A stretch of 53,431 nt of DNA from an uncultured Muribaculaceae bacterium (GCA_910585275.1 CAJUCW010000026.1:1-53431), one strand, 5' to 3'. Shown: positions 33,998 to 43,705, numbered from the stretch's first letter. Notes: generated by a model from the letters alone, not told the origin. Made by a program: numbers and translations.

Positions 33998-35320
33998 ATG
34001 AGCTATCTATTTACATCTGAATCCGTGTCGGAAGGACATCCCGACAAGGTGTCTGACCAGATCAGCGATGTCCTTCTCGACGAATTCCTTGCCCGCGACC
34101 CGGAGAGCCATGTGGCCATAGAAACCCTATGCACCACTGGGCAGGTGGTGGTGGCAGGCGAAGTGAGAAGCGACGCCTATGTTGACATACACAATTCCAC
34201 CCGCCAACTCATAAAGGAAATAGGTTATGACCGTGGTGCGTTCCGTTTCGACGGCGACTCCCTCGGAATCCTTTCCGCCATTCACGAACAGAGCGGCGAC
34301 ATCAATCGCGGAGTGAGTCGCGGCGACCGTCTTGCACAAGGAGCCGGCGACCAGGGCATGATGTTCGGGTATGCCGTCAACGAGACGGAAAACTTTATGC
34401 CCCTCACCCTTCACCTCGCCCATCTTCTTCTGCGGGAGCTTGCCGACATCCGGCGTGAGGGGAAGGAGATGACCTACTATCGCAAAGGGAAGCTTAAAAC
34501 ATATCTGCGTCCCGATTCGAAAAGCCAGGTCACCGTGGAATATGACGACGACCGCACCCCGAAGCGCATACACACCATCGTGATTTCCACGCAACATGAC
34601 GAATTCATACAGCCTCTTGACGATACGGCCCGGGCTCAGGAGCGGGCAGATGAGGAAATGCTCGAAAGAATCAAGGAAGATGTGAAAAATGTGCTTCTTC
34701 CGAGGGTCATGGCTAAATTGCCTGAAAGAATACGCCGCATGTTCGACGACGGGCTTGTGCTTCATGTTAATCCTACCGGCAAATTTGTGCTCGGCGGCCC
34801 GCATGCCGACACAGGGCTGACCGGAAGAAAGATAATAGTGGATACCTATGGCGGCCGCGGTGCGCATGGCGGTGGCGCTTTTTCCGGTAAAGACCCTTCG
34901 AAAGTCGATAGGTCGGCGGCATACGCATGCCGGCATATCGCCAAAAATATGGTGGCTGCCGGCGTTGCGCGCGAGATGCTTGTCCAGGTAAGTTATGCAA
35001 TCGGCGTGGCCGACCCCGTCAGCATTTTCGTGGATACCTACGGCACAGCCGCGGAGGGTGTGTCAGACTCCATGATTGCCGAAAAGATTCAACAGCTTTT
35101 CGACCTCCGTCCCGGCGCTATAGAGAGAGATCTTAAACTCCGTAACCCGATTTATCGGGAGACCGCCGCATACGGGCATCTCGGGCAGGAGCCACGCACC
35201 GTAACCAAGACTTTCCGTTCGCGCTATGAAAAAGAACCGATTGTGCGTGAGGTGGAGCTTTTTACGTGGGAGAAACCCGACCGCGTCGATGATATCAAGA
35301 AGGCGTTCGGGTTAGCTTGA
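33998..35320 (+). CDS. metK: S-adenosylmethionine synthase
   Basis: A 440-aa enzyme making S-adenosylmethionine from ATP and methionine. Motifs: SESVSEGHPDKVSDQISD, GAGDQGMMFGYA and the P-loop-like GGGAFSGKDPSKVDRSA, plus HVNPTGKFVLGGPHAD. It is longer than the 384-aa Escherichia coli enzyme because of inserts such as RKGKLKTYLRPDSKSQ, the usual Bacteroidota form. SAM made here supplies rlmN and trmD in this window. Its own promoter and a long leader suggest separate control. Confidence 0.97.
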   Translation: MSYLFTSESVSEGHPDKVSDQISDVLLDEFLARDPESHVAIETLCTTGQVVVAGEVRSDAYVDIHNSTRQLIKEIGYDRGAFRFDGDSLGILSAIHEQSGDINRGVSRGDRLAQGAGDQGMMFGYAVNETENFMPLTLHLAHLLLRELADIRREGKEMTYYRKGKLKTYLRPDSKSQVTVEYDDDRTPKRIHTIVISTQHDEFIQPLDDTARAQERADEEMLERIKEDVKNVLLPRVMAKLPERIRRMFDDGLVLHVNPTGKFVLGGPHADTGLTGRKIIVDTYGGRGAHGGGAFSGKDPSKVDRSAAYACRHIAKNMVAAGVAREMLVQVSYAIGVADPVSIFVDTYGTAAEGVSDSMIAEKIQQLFDLRPGAIERDLKLRNPIYRETAAYGHLGQEPRTVTKTFRSRYEKEPIVREVELFTWEKPDRVDDIKKAFGLA

Positions 35321-35386
35321 AAAAAGGTCGGAGAGGGGGCCGGAGTATTGGATTGTTGAAAAATATTTAATAATTCGGCTTCAAAA

Positions 35387-35417
35387 TTGGGTAATTGATG
35401 CAAAAGTGTTATCTTTG
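35387..35417 (+). promoter_or_regulatory. Promoter of the PpiD/SurA-like gene
   Basis: TTG (35387-35389), 20 bp, TATCTTTG (35410-35417). Leader of about 125 nt to ATG 35551. Confidence 0.6.
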
Positions 35418-35550
35418 CGTGCTCAATTGAGGGCGTATGCCACCATGGTCTCCCTCTCTTTCCGGATGATGCTTCTGTTTCAGATGCGTTGTCCGGGTTG
35501 CAGCTTTTTCAAACGAATTAATCAAACACAATTATCAGCTATAGCACAGA

Positions 35551-37683
35551 ATGGCAACATTAGAGAAAATCAGAAGCAAGTCAGTGTTCCTGATCGTAGT
35601 GATCGGCGTGGCGCTCCTTGCCTTCATCATCGGTGATGCAATCACCAACAGCCGTAATCTCTTCGGCGACCACACAACGGTGGCAAAAATCGGCGGGGAG
35701 AAAATAGATTATACCGACTACATACAGAAGCGTGAGGAACTCAACAACCGTTATGAGCAGGCACGCAAGCAGAATCCTGCCCAGGCTGCGAATTTCGACA
35801 CCCAACTTCTTTCGCAGGCCGCTCTTGACGAACTCGTAGGCGAGCGTCTGCTCGACAAGGCGGCTGAAGACGCCGGAATCCAGACTTCGGGCGAACAGCT
35901 TCGTTTCTTTGTGATGGAGAACCCCATCAATCCGAGTTTCCAGGCCCTCATGCAGCAGCTCAACGCTTCCGGTATGAGCGTTTCAACCCCGCAGCAGGCA
36001 TACGAAGTGATTTTCAATCCAAAACGTAACGGTTTTACCGATGCCCAGATGGCGCCCCTCCAGAGGGGGTGGGTGGCTATGGAGGAAGAAACCAAGCAGC
36101 TAATCAAGCGCCAGCAATACCAGCGTCTTCTTTATGGCACAGTAAAGGCCAACGACCTTGACAAGAAGGCTCTCTATAACGATTACGTTGCAACAAGCAA
36201 TGTCGATGTCGCTTTCCATCCCTACGGACAGCTCGACCCCGCTAAATATGCGGTGAGCGATGCCGAAATTTCCGAGGCTTATAATGAGGTGAAGGGGATG
36301 TTTAAAGTCGATGCCCCCACGAAAGATGTGAAATTAATCGCCGTGAACGTCACTCCTTCCGTGGCCGACCGCGAGGATGCCCGTATGCTTGCCGTCAGGG
36401 CCGTGGAGTCGTTGCGCGACAGCGCCGGCCAGCTTTCCAAAGATATTAAGAAAGAGGGTGTGGCTTCCGCCCATCGCGAACTCCGTGCTAAAGACCTCCC
36501 TTACGGCGGAGTGAAAGACTATGTGCTTTCCGCAGCTCCAGATTCGGTGAAGATTATTTCTGAGAATATAAAGGGCTTTACAATCGTGAAGATGGGCAGA
36601 CGCACCACTGCCATAGATTCCATCCAGCTCAACATCGTTCAGGTGGTTGGCGACAAACTCCCTGCAAAGGTGCTTGCAAGCCTCAATTCCGGACTTCCCA
36701 TTGACTCTGTTTCAAAAAAATTCGGAGCAGACAGCGTGATGACCCAGGCTGCCCAGTGGTTCCCTCTCTTCACTGCGCAGGGACGCACCGGCGCTCTTGA
36801 AAACGGACAGCTCGACACCCTTCTCAACGCAGGAGGCCGTTACGTGGCGCTTATGGAAGCTCCGCAGGGCGCGGTTTTGGCACAAGTTTCTAAAAGGAAT
36901 GCTCCGGTTGACATTTATGAGTATGACGAAGTTACTTATGAACTCAAGCCCAGCAGCAAGACCGTCAACGAAGAGCGTGCCAAACTTGAGAAGTTCCTTG
37001 ACGACAACAAGTCGGCAAAAGATTTTGTGGCAAATGCTGCCAAGGCCGGATACTCGGTGCAGGATCTCAGCCTTACGTCTTCATCGCCTGCCGTTCCCCG
37101 TATGGCAGGGATGAACAGCTATTACCCCGACAGCCGTCAGGTGGTGCGTTGGGTGATGATAGATTCGAAGCCCGGGGAGGTGAGCCATATCTATGAGAGC
37201 AAAGACGCTCTTACCCCGGCACTCTATGCCGTGGCGGTGACTTCAGAATATGACGATTATGTACCTCTTGCCAACGGTGATGTCAGCTCGTTCGTTTCCG
37301 ACCGTGCCCGCAAGTCGAAAGCCGGCGACCAGCTTGTGAAGCAATATCAGCCTAAGGCAGGCAGCATGGCATCTGTAGCGCAGGCCATGGAGGCTCAGGC
37401 TGTCAATAATCCCAATTTCCGTTTCGGTAGGAACGCACAGGTGCGTGATGCCGCGGTTATGGGTAAGATTGCCGGTTCGAAACCGGGCAAGGTGGTTGTT
37501 GTGAAGGGCGACAACGGTGTGTATGCGTACCAGATTACGTCGCAGGCCACAGAGCAGTTCCCTTACAGCGAGCAGCAATACGAACAGCAGTATTTCCAGC
37601 TTATCAATCCCAATATGGCAGAGATGCTGAAGGGCACAAAGAAATACACCAATAATATTTACAAATTCGAGGCGGGCGACTGA
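35551..37683 (+). CDS. PpiD/SurA-like periplasmic folding factor
   Basis: A 710-aa inner-membrane anchored chaperone. MATLEKIRSKSVFLIVVIGV is a signal anchor (helix at about residues 11-30), followed by a SurA_N-like domain (VAKIGGEKIDYTDYIQKREEL and LDELVGERLLDKAAEDAG), parvulin-like regions in the middle (about 230-480) with a poorly conserved peptidyl-prolyl isomerase core, and a helical C-terminal part. It probably helps outer-membrane proteins fold in the periplasm. In relatives the parvulin motif is often degenerate, so isomerase activity is uncertain. It has its own promoter, and a hairpin follows its stop. Confidence 0.85.
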   Translation: MATLEKIRSKSVFLIVVIGVALLAFIIGDAITNSRNLFGDHTTVAKIGGEKIDYTDYIQKREELNNRYEQARKQNPAQAANFDTQLLSQAALDELVGERLLDKAAEDAGIQTSGEQLRFFVMENPINPSFQALMQQLNASGMSVSTPQQAYEVIFNPKRNGFTDAQMAPLQRGWVAMEEETKQLIKRQQYQRLLYGTVKANDLDKKALYNDYVATSNVDVAFHPYGQLDPAKYAVSDAEISEAYNEVKGMFKVDAPTKDVKLIAVNVTPSVADREDARMLAVRAVESLRDSAGQLSKDIKKEGVASAHRELRAKDLPYGGVKDYVLSAAPDSVKIISENIKGFTIVKMGRRTTAIDSIQLNIVQVVGDKLPAKVLASLNSGLPIDSVSKKFGADSVMTQAAQWFPLFTAQGRTGALENGQLDTLLNAGGRYVALMEAPQGAVLAQVSKRNAPVDIYEYDEVTYELKPSSKTVNEERAKLEKFLDDNKSAKDFVANAAKAGYSVQDLSLTSSSPAVPRMAGMNSYYPDSRQVVRWVMIDSKPGEVSHIYESKDALTPALYAVAVTSEYDDYVPLANGDVSSFVSDRARKSKAGDQLVKQYQPKAGSMASVAQAMEAQAVNNPNFRFGRNAQVRDAAVMGKIAGSKPGKVVVVKGDNGVYAYQITSQATEQFPYSEQQYEQQYFQLINPNMAEMLKGTKKYTNNIYKFEAGD

Positions 37684-37720
37684 TATTCGACCGGACACCC
37701 GTCAGTTACGATAACAACGT

Positions 37721-37757
37721 GAAGGGTCGTCGCCGTGTTTACAGGCGGCGACCCTTC
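37721..37757 (+). terminator. Hairpin between the PpiD-like gene and rlmN
   Basis: GAAGGGTCGTCGCC and GGCGGCGACCCTTC form a 14-bp stem (one G-T pair) with a 9-nt loop. It is followed by TCTCTATAA, so the U-run is weak. It excludes the longer start at 37719 for rlmN. Confidence 0.6.
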
Positions 37758-37775
37758 TCTATAATCCAGATTCTC

Positions 37776-38831
37776 ATGCAATCAACCAACCATCTCGCAC
37801 CCCTTATCGGCATGACGCTCGACCAGCTCGTGAAGGTGGCGCTTTCCGGCGGTATGCCAAAGTTCGTGGGGCGTCAGCTTGCCGAATGGCTTTATAAAAA
37901 GAAGGTGACCTCTTTCGATGAAATGGTCAATATTTCGAAAAAGAATCGGGAATGGCTCTCTGCTAATTATACGGTGGGCAGGGAGAAACCTGTGTCGAGG
38001 CAGAAATCTTCCGACGGAACCGTGAAATATCTTTTCAATGTCGGCGAAGGGCGCTCGATAGAGAGTGTGTATATCCCTGACCGCGACCGTGCCACTTTGT
38101 GTGTCTCTTCTCAGGCGGGATGCAAAATGAATTGCTATTTCTGTGCCACCGGGCGGCTTGGATTCAAGGCTAACCTTACGGCAGCCCAGATAGTGAATCA
38201 GATTCTGAGCATTCCACCCGCACCGGCAAAGGGGGAGACGGCAGCCGGGGAGCTTACCAATGTGGTGTTCATGGGAATGGGGGAGCCTCTCGACAATCTT
38301 GATGCGCTGTTGCCTGTGATAGAAATTCTCACCGCCCCGTGGGGAATGGCGTGGAGTCCCAAAAGGATTACTGTCTCGTCGGTGGGCAAACTGCCGCAAC
38401 TCAAGGACCTCCTTGAAAATACGCAGGTGCATGTGGCGATAAGCGTGCATACGGCTGACCCCGAGGAACGTCTGCAGTTGATGCCCGCTCAGAAGGCGTT
38501 CCCAATTTCCAATGTGATGAAGGTGCTTTCAGGTTATGATTTCAGCCATCAGCGCCGTCTTTCTCTCGAATATATTCTATGGAGGGGGGTAAACGACGAT
38601 GTGGCGCATGCGGACCAACTGATTCGTTTGATAGGGCGGCTTGATTGCAGGGTTAATCTTATCCGTTTCCATGCCATCCCCGGGGTGGAATTGCATCCAT
38701 GTAGCGAGGAACGTATGCTCATGTTCAGAAACTATCTTAATTCAAAGGGAATTACGGCTACAATCAGAAGCTCGAGGGGAGAAGATATCATGGCTGCCTG
38801 TGGCATGCTTGCAGGCAAGCGTAATTCCTGA
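37776..38831 (+). CDS. rlmN: Dual-specificity 23S rRNA/tRNA adenine-C2 methyltransferase
   Basis: A 351-aa radical SAM enzyme that methylates C2 of A2503 in 23S rRNA and A37 in some tRNAs. The cluster motif CKMNCYFCATG is C-x3-C-x2-C, and the C-terminal ACGMLAGK holds the methyl-carrying Cys. GMGEPLDNLD and NLIRFHAIPG are conserved. The start ATG 37776 (MQSTNHLAPL) is chosen because the longer reading runs through a hairpin. It is followed closely by pdxA (18 bp). Confidence 0.95.
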   Translation: MQSTNHLAPLIGMTLDQLVKVALSGGMPKFVGRQLAEWLYKKKVTSFDEMVNISKKNREWLSANYTVGREKPVSRQKSSDGTVKYLFNVGEGRSIESVYIPDRDRATLCVSSQAGCKMNCYFCATGRLGFKANLTAAQIVNQILSIPPAPAKGETAAGELTNVVFMGMGEPLDNLDALLPVIEILTAPWGMAWSPKRITVSSVGKLPQLKDLLENTQVHVAISVHTADPEERLQLMPAQKAFPISNVMKVLSGYDFSHQRRLSLEYILWRGVNDDVAHADQLIRLIGRLDCRVNLIRFHAIPGVELHPCSEERMLMFRNYLNSKGITATIRSSRGEDIMAACGMLAGKRNS

Positions 38832-38849
38832 TAACAAAAACGTAAAAAC

Positions 38850-40055
38850 ATGTCACAACCTATAAAGGTGGGGATAACCCACGGTGATATCAACGGCGTA
38901 GGCTACGAGGTGATTCTCGGCGCTCTTGCCGATGAAACCATGACCGAACTTTGCACTCCGGTGGTGTTCGGCTATCATTCCCTTGCCGAGAAGTGTCGCA
39001 AGTTGCTCGGATTGGAAGAGATGAGGCTCCACAAGGCTGCCTCTACTGCGGCTGCTCAGGCGGGAAAGGTGAATATCGTGGATATTTCGCAGGAACTTCC
39101 GCAACATGAACCGGGAACCCCGACTCCGGTGTCGGGGAAAGCTGCCGTAGATGCCCTTGAAGCAGCCGTAAAGGCGCTGAAAGCGGGAGAAATCGATGTG
39201 CTCGTCACGGCTCCTATTTCAAAGGAGGCGGTGCAGAGCGAGTCGTTTTCTTTTCCGGGACACACGGAATATCTTGAGGCTGCAATCGGCGAGGGCGCAA
39301 AAGCGCGTATGATTCTTTTTGACGACTATCTGAGGGTGGCTCTTGTAAGCACGCATCTTCCCATCTCCAAAGTGGCGCAGGCCGTGACTGTCGAATCTGT
39401 GGGTAATGCCATCTCGGACCTTGCCATGTCGCTCCGTCAGGATTTCGGTTTTGAACGTCCGAAGATTGCCGTCCTTTCCCTTAATCCCCATGCCGGAGAC
39501 GGCGGTCTTCTCGGGAACGAGGAAACCGAAGCGATTACGCCGGCTATAAAAGAGGCGAGGGAGAAAGGAATCCTTGCGTTCGGGCCTTATGCAGCCGACG
39601 GTTTTTTCGGCGTGGGTGATTACCGTAGCTTTGACGGTATTGTCGCCATGTATCATGACCAGGGGCTTGCTCCGTTTAAGGCGCTTGCCGGGGAACGCGG
39701 TGTGAATTTCACCGCAGGACTCCCGTTTGTCAGGACTTCTCCCGACCACGGCACGGCCTTCGGCATTGCATGGAAAGGGGAGGCCGACCCCACTTCGATG
39801 AGGGAGGCTATTTATAAGGCTCTCGACATATATCGTCGCCGTGCTGTGTTCACCGCCTTGTCCGCTAATCCTTTACGTCACCATTTCAATGACAAACCGG
39901 ACAAAGGCGAGCGTCAGGACAGGCCCAGACCACAGGGCGTGAAAGATAAGAAACAGCAGCCTAATTCCAAGCAGGAGAATACGAATGAAACGACACCTTC
40001 CGCCGCGAACGAGACGGAAGATAACTGTGCAACCAAAGAAAACACGGAATCATGA
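38850..40055 (+). CDS. pdxA: 4-hydroxythreonine-4-phosphate dehydrogenase
   Basis: A 401-aa NAD-dependent enzyme of vitamin B6 synthesis. Motifs: GITHGDINGVGYEVI, VTAPISKEAV, FPGHTEYLEAA, LNPHAGDGG and MYHDQGLAPFK, with metal-binding His residues in place. After about residue 345 there is a 55-aa polar tail (KGERQDRPRPQGVKDKKQQP...) rich in Gln, Asn, Lys and Glu and absent from standard PdxA proteins. The next gene begins inside the stop (4-bp overlap), linking it to the nucleotidyltransferase. Confidence 0.93.
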   Translation: MSQPIKVGITHGDINGVGYEVILGALADETMTELCTPVVFGYHSLAEKCRKLLGLEEMRLHKAASTAAAQAGKVNIVDISQELPQHEPGTPTPVSGKAAVDALEAAVKALKAGEIDVLVTAPISKEAVQSESFSFPGHTEYLEAAIGEGAKARMILFDDYLRVALVSTHLPISKVAQAVTVESVGNAISDLAMSLRQDFGFERPKIAVLSLNPHAGDGGLLGNEETEAITPAIKEAREKGILAFGPYAADGFFGVGDYRSFDGIVAMYHDQGLAPFKALAGERGVNFTAGLPFVRTSPDHGTAFGIAWKGEADPTSMREAIYKALDIYRRRAVFTALSANPLRHHFNDKPDKGERQDRPRPQGVKDKKQQPNSKQENTNETTPSAANETEDNCATKENTES

Positions 40056-40768
40056 ATTTCGGAATCATTGCAGCCGGACAGGGCTCGCGTCTCGTACAGG
40101 AAGGGGTGGCACTCCCCAAACCGCTTGTAAATATCGACGGAAAACCTATGATTGGTCGCCTTATCGACATTTTCGTGAGGTGTGGCGCGGAATCAGTCAG
40201 TGTGATTGTAAACGAGGAAATGACCGAGGTGGCGCGGTTTCTCCGCAATCTTGCCCCCTCGCTCCAATGCCCCCTGAACATATTGGTTAAAACCACCCCG
40301 ACATCGATGCATAGTTTTTATGAACTTTCATCACTGATGGAGGGAAAAGGGAGATATATCATAACGACTGTAGATACCATTTTCCGCGAAGAAGACTTTT
40401 CACGTTATGTGGACGCCTACCGCGCCGCTCCTGTAGGAATCGACGGGATGATGGCTGTCACTTCGTTTATCGACGACGAAAAACCTCTTTATGTAGCCAC
40501 TGATGAGGATATGCGTATCACAGGGTTTCTCGATACGCCCCGGGAAGATGCGAAATATGTGAGCGGTGGCATTTACGGCCTTTCGCAGAGCGCTATCCCT
40601 GTGCTTGCCGAATGTTTGCAACAAGGGGTGGGGCGCATGAGGAATTATCAGCGCGCCCTTGTCGGGGCAGGCCTTGACCTGCAGGCATATGACATGAATA
40701 AGATTGTGGACGTTGACCACGCTTCAGACATTGCTTCTGCGGAAGCTTTTATCCGAGGAGAGGCTTGA
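40052..40768 (+). CDS. Nucleotidyltransferase of the NDP-sugar pyrophosphorylase type
   Basis: A 238-aa cytoplasmic enzyme: MNFGIIAAGQGSRLVQEG contains the G-x-G-x-R-L signature, PKPLVNIDGKPMIGRLIDIF the following Lys, and VDHASDIASAEAF the C-terminal Asp region. It activates a phosphorylated sugar or polyol with a nucleoside triphosphate. Its position ahead of an ATP-grasp-like protein, a CDP-alcohol phosphatidyltransferase, a HAD phosphatase and inositol-phosphate synthase suggests a role in inositol-containing lipid or head-group synthesis, but the substrate is unproven. Confidence 0.8.
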   Translation: MNFGIIAAGQGSRLVQEGVALPKPLVNIDGKPMIGRLIDIFVRCGAESVSVIVNEEMTEVARFLRNLAPSLQCPLNILVKTTPTSMHSFYELSSLMEGKGRYIITTVDTIFREEDFSRYVDAYRAAPVGIDGMMAVTSFIDDEKPLYVATDEDMRITGFLDTPREDAKYVSGGIYGLSQSAIPVLAECLQQGVGRMRNYQRALVGAGLDLQAYDMNKIVDVDHASDIASAEAFIRGEA

Positions 40769-40802
40769 CAACCGACAAGACAAAGACATATCAACCCAGA
40801 AA

Positions 40803-41672
40803 ATGGCAGAAATAAGAATTGCGGGAGTGATGAGGGCAGGCGCCTATTCTCCCAACCATATCGGAAACGACGCGGCGATATTCAATGCCGCCGCCGAGCA
40901 GTTGCGCAAACGGGGCTGCGAGGTAAACATATATAGTGAAGATAAATTCCAGACCGCTCAGATTGACGAACCGGTGATTTTGAATATGTGTCGCGAACAG
41001 GAGTCGATTGCCAAATTGCAGGCTCTTGAAGACGAGGGACGTCTGGTAATCAATTCCGGATACGGCATTGAGAACTGCACGCGCGAGCGAATGACGAGGA
41101 TTCTTTTGGGCAACAAGATTCCTTATCCCGACAGCCTTATCGTGAACACCAATGAAAGTGTGATCGCCGACCTTAAAGAAGCAGGCTTTTCTTCATGTTG
41201 GATTAAACGAGGAGATTTCCATGCTATGCATAAGGAAGACGTGAGCTATTGCCGCCATCCCGAAGAGGCGCAGGAGGTGCTGCATGAGTATTTTTACAGA
41301 GGTATCAAGCGTGCCGTAATCAACCGCCATCTTGTGGGCGATCTTATAAAGTTTTACGGAGTAAGCGGGCAGCCGTTCTTCTATTGGTTTTATCCATTCG
41401 ACGAAGGTCACAGCAAATACGGGCATGAAGCTGTCAACGGTAAAAGCCGCGGACTTGAGTTCGACCACGATAAACTGCGGGAGATGTGCCAGGCCGCTTC
41501 CGACATCCTCGATGTGAAAATTTATGGGGGCGACTGCATAGTCGATCCCGACGGCACTATAAGGATTATCGATTTCAACGACTGGCCGAGTTTTGCGCCA
41601 TGCCGTCAGGAGGCCGCCCCCTATATCGCCAAATGTGTGCTATCCGCAATCAAAGCGAGAAGAAAACGTTAA
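40803..41672 (+). CDS. ATP-grasp-like protein
   Basis: A 289-aa cytoplasmic protein. VMRAGAYSPNHIGNDAAIFN is an N-terminal pre-ATP-grasp domain; NSGYGIENCTRERMTRILLG and WIKRGDFHAMHKEDV resemble ATP-grasp helices and Lys; and YGGDCIVDPDGTIRIIDFND has the metal-binding D...DxN of ATP-grasp enzymes. It would form a carbon-nitrogen or similar bond using ATP. ATG 40803 is selected on homology (MAEIRIAGVMRAG). It sits 34 bp after the nucleotidyltransferase and 22 bp before the phosphatidyltransferase gene. Confidence 0.7.
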   Translation: MAEIRIAGVMRAGAYSPNHIGNDAAIFNAAAEQLRKRGCEVNIYSEDKFQTAQIDEPVILNMCREQESIAKLQALEDEGRLVINSGYGIENCTRERMTRILLGNKIPYPDSLIVNTNESVIADLKEAGFSSCWIKRGDFHAMHKEDVSYCRHPEEAQEVLHEYFYRGIKRAVINRHLVGDLIKFYGVSGQPFFYWFYPFDEGHSKYGHEAVNGKSRGLEFDHDKLREMCQAASDILDVKIYGGDCIVDPDGTIRIIDFNDWPSFAPCRQEAAPYIAKCVLSAIKARRKR

Positions 41673-41694
41673 ATCCCTTTGCAAAAGTTGAAAC

Positions 41695-42639
41695 ATGAAT
41701 CAAGATATCAAAAAGGGGAAGGGCCAGAGTTATAAAGACTCTTTGAAGTCGATGGACACCGAGGAGACCTTCGACCTTATCTTCTACCGGCCCATAGGAT
41801 ACGGTTGGGCTCTCCTTGCAAAAAAACTCGGCATCACCCCCAATGCCATCACGATAGCATCCATCTTTCTCGGTGTGGGCGCGGGCGTGGCGTTCTATTA
41901 CAACAATATCTGGATTAATATTCTCGGAGTGGTACTTCTGATGTGGGCGGATTCGTTCGACAGTGCCGACGGCCAGCTCGCCCGTATGACCAAACAGTAT
42001 TCGCGTATAGGCCGTATTCTTGACGGCGTGAGCGGCGACCTTTGGTTTATCGCCATTTACGTGGCGATATGTCTCCGTGAAAACGTGACAAGCGAATTTT
42101 TCAGCAGCCACACGTGGGTGATATGGGTCATGGCGGTGGTCACAGGTTTCTTCCACGCCACCCAGGCGGCTATGGCCGACTATTACAGGCAGTTCCATCT
42201 TTTCTTCCTCAAAGGGAAAGAAGGAAGCGAGCTTGATTCCGCATCTCAGTTGTGGGAGCGGTTCCACCAGCTTTCATGGAAGAAAAATTTCTGGAGCAAG
42301 CTGACCCTCGCTTTCTATACCAACTACACGGTGGGGCAGGAGAAGCGCACCCCATGGATGCAGCGTCTGCGTAAAGAGTTGAAGGAAAAATACGGCAACG
42401 AAATTCCCCAGTCTTTCCGCGATGCTTTCAGGGTGAAGAGCAAGCCTCTTATGAAATATACCAACATACTTTCTTTCAACACCCGCAGCTTCGCCCTTTT
42501 TGCCGCCATATTGATTTTCCGTATGCCGTGGCTATATTTCGCTTTTGAACTCACCGTACTTAATATCGTTTTAATTTATATGGTGTGTCGTCATGAACGA
42601 ATCTGCAAGGGCTTTGTGGCGCAGCTGGAAGCTAAATGA
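41695..42639 (+). CDS. CDP-alcohol phosphatidyltransferase, probable inositol-phosphate lipid synthase
   Basis: A 314-aa integral membrane enzyme with the complete family motif D-x2-D-G-x2-A-R-x8-G-x3-D-x3-D: DSADGQLARMTKQYSRIGRI then LDG...GD, at about residues 90-115. Hydrophobic helices lie at about 50-90, 115-160 and 260-310. Such enzymes join a CDP-linked lipid to an alcohol phosphate. With inositol-1-phosphate synthase and a HAD phosphatase next to it, phosphatidylinositol phosphate synthase is the likely activity, as described for gut Bacteroides inositol lipids (recalled). Confidence 0.8.
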   Translation: MNQDIKKGKGQSYKDSLKSMDTEETFDLIFYRPIGYGWALLAKKLGITPNAITIASIFLGVGAGVAFYYNNIWINILGVVLLMWADSFDSADGQLARMTKQYSRIGRILDGVSGDLWFIAIYVAICLRENVTSEFFSSHTWVIWVMAVVTGFFHATQAAMADYYRQFHLFFLKGKEGSELDSASQLWERFHQLSWKKNFWSKLTLAFYTNYTVGQEKRTPWMQRLRKELKEKYGNEIPQSFRDAFRVKSKPLMKYTNILSFNTRSFALFAAILIFRMPWLYFAFELTVLNIVLIYMVCRHERICKGFVAQLEAK

Positions 42640-42681
42640 CCGACATGCTTTTGTTAATCTATTTTGAAAAAACAGACTGTG

Positions 42682-43407
42682 ATGGATATAGATGTCAGCA
42701 AAATTAAAGGCATTATTTTCGACTACGGCGGCACCATCGATTCGGGCGGTGACCACTGGAGCGAAGTGATATGGGACGCATGGCAGAAAGCCGGCGTAGC
42801 GGCAGACAAGGCGTTGTTCAGGGAAGTGTATGTATATGCGGAAAGGGAACTTGCCCGGACCCTACACATCCTTCCCCATCATAATTTCCATGATTTGCTT
42901 GTCATAAAGATGCGCATTGAACTCCAGCGTCTTTCGGAACTCGGTCATTTCCCCCCTGCTCAGGTCGAGGGGATGGCTGCGAAAGTGGCACTTCTTTGCT
43001 ATGAGGCAGCGAAGTCGTCGGTTGATAAGGCGAAGCCCGTACTCGATGCCCTTTCCAAGAAATATCCTATGGTGCTTGTCTCCAATTTTTATGGCAACAT
43101 ATCGACTGTGCTTAAAGATTTCGGTATCGACGGATATTTTGAAAAAATTATAGAAAGCGCGGTGGTGGGTGTACGCAAACCTGACCCTAAGATTTTCCTT
43201 CTTGGCGTTGAGGCTCTCGGGTTGAAGCCTGAAGAGGTGCTTGTTTTCGGCGATAGCATGTCAAAGGATATTGTACCGGCTCGTAAGGCCGGTTGCCAGG
43301 CTATATGGCTTAAAGGGAGATGTTGGACCCCGGAAGAGGAACAGACGTTATATCCCGACACTGTCAGGTCGCTTGATGAGGCTATTTCGTTTATGGAGTC
43401 AGCATAA
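42682..43407 (+). CDS. HAD-superfamily phosphatase
   Basis: A 241-aa HAD hydrolase: motif I IIFDYGGTID, motif II VLVSNF, motif III RKPDPKIF, motif IV VLVFGDSMSKDI. In motif I the second Asp is replaced by Gly (DYGGT instead of DxD), as occurs in some HAD subfamilies. It could dephosphorylate phosphatidylinositol phosphate in the lipid cluster. The start ATG 42682 (MDIDVSKIKG) is preferred over a TTG at 42664. A terminator follows its stop. Confidence 0.75.
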   Translation: MDIDVSKIKGIIFDYGGTIDSGGDHWSEVIWDAWQKAGVAADKALFREVYVYAERELARTLHILPHHNFHDLLVIKMRIELQRLSELGHFPPAQVEGMAAKVALLCYEAAKSSVDKAKPVLDALSKKYPMVLVSNFYGNISTVLKDFGIDGYFEKIIESAVVGVRKPDPKIFLLGVEALGLKPEEVLVFGDSMSKDIVPARKAGCQAIWLKGRCWTPEEEQTLYPDTVRSLDEAISFMESA

Positions 43408-43449
43408 ATTCACCATATACCTGACAAGAAGATATAACCATATATTTAT

Positions 43450-43483
43450 AATCCGGTCTGCCTTGTGAAGACCGGATTTTTTT
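43450..43483 (+). terminator. Terminator after the HAD phosphatase gene
   Basis: AATCCGGTCT and AGACCGGATT, loop GCCTTGTGA-like, followed by a T-run (TTTTTTTG). It ends the rlmN-to-HAD unit, so the inositol-phosphate synthase is transcribed separately. Confidence 0.8.
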
Positions 43484-43653
43484 GCATTCCGGTATGCCGT
43501 TATTTCTATTTTTTGGTAAATATACGCCAGATGCCCGATTAAATCTATTTAACTTAATTTCTTGAAATGGATATAATTTTAACTAATATTGGCTAATATG
43601 GCACTTCGTTAAAATTATTTAAGTTTTAAGAATGCGTTTTTCGTTTGTTTTTT

Positions 43654-43684
43654 TTTGTCAGATGAGAATTTGACCGTAATTTTA
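43654..43684 (+). promoter_or_regulatory. Promoter of the inositol-phosphate synthase gene
   Basis: TTTG (43654-43657), 19 bp, TAATTTTA (43677-43684; last base off consensus). Start of transcription near 43691 gives a leader of about 148 nt. Confidence 0.5.
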
Positions 43685-43705
43685 CGCCGCAAATCAAACG
43701 ATTTA

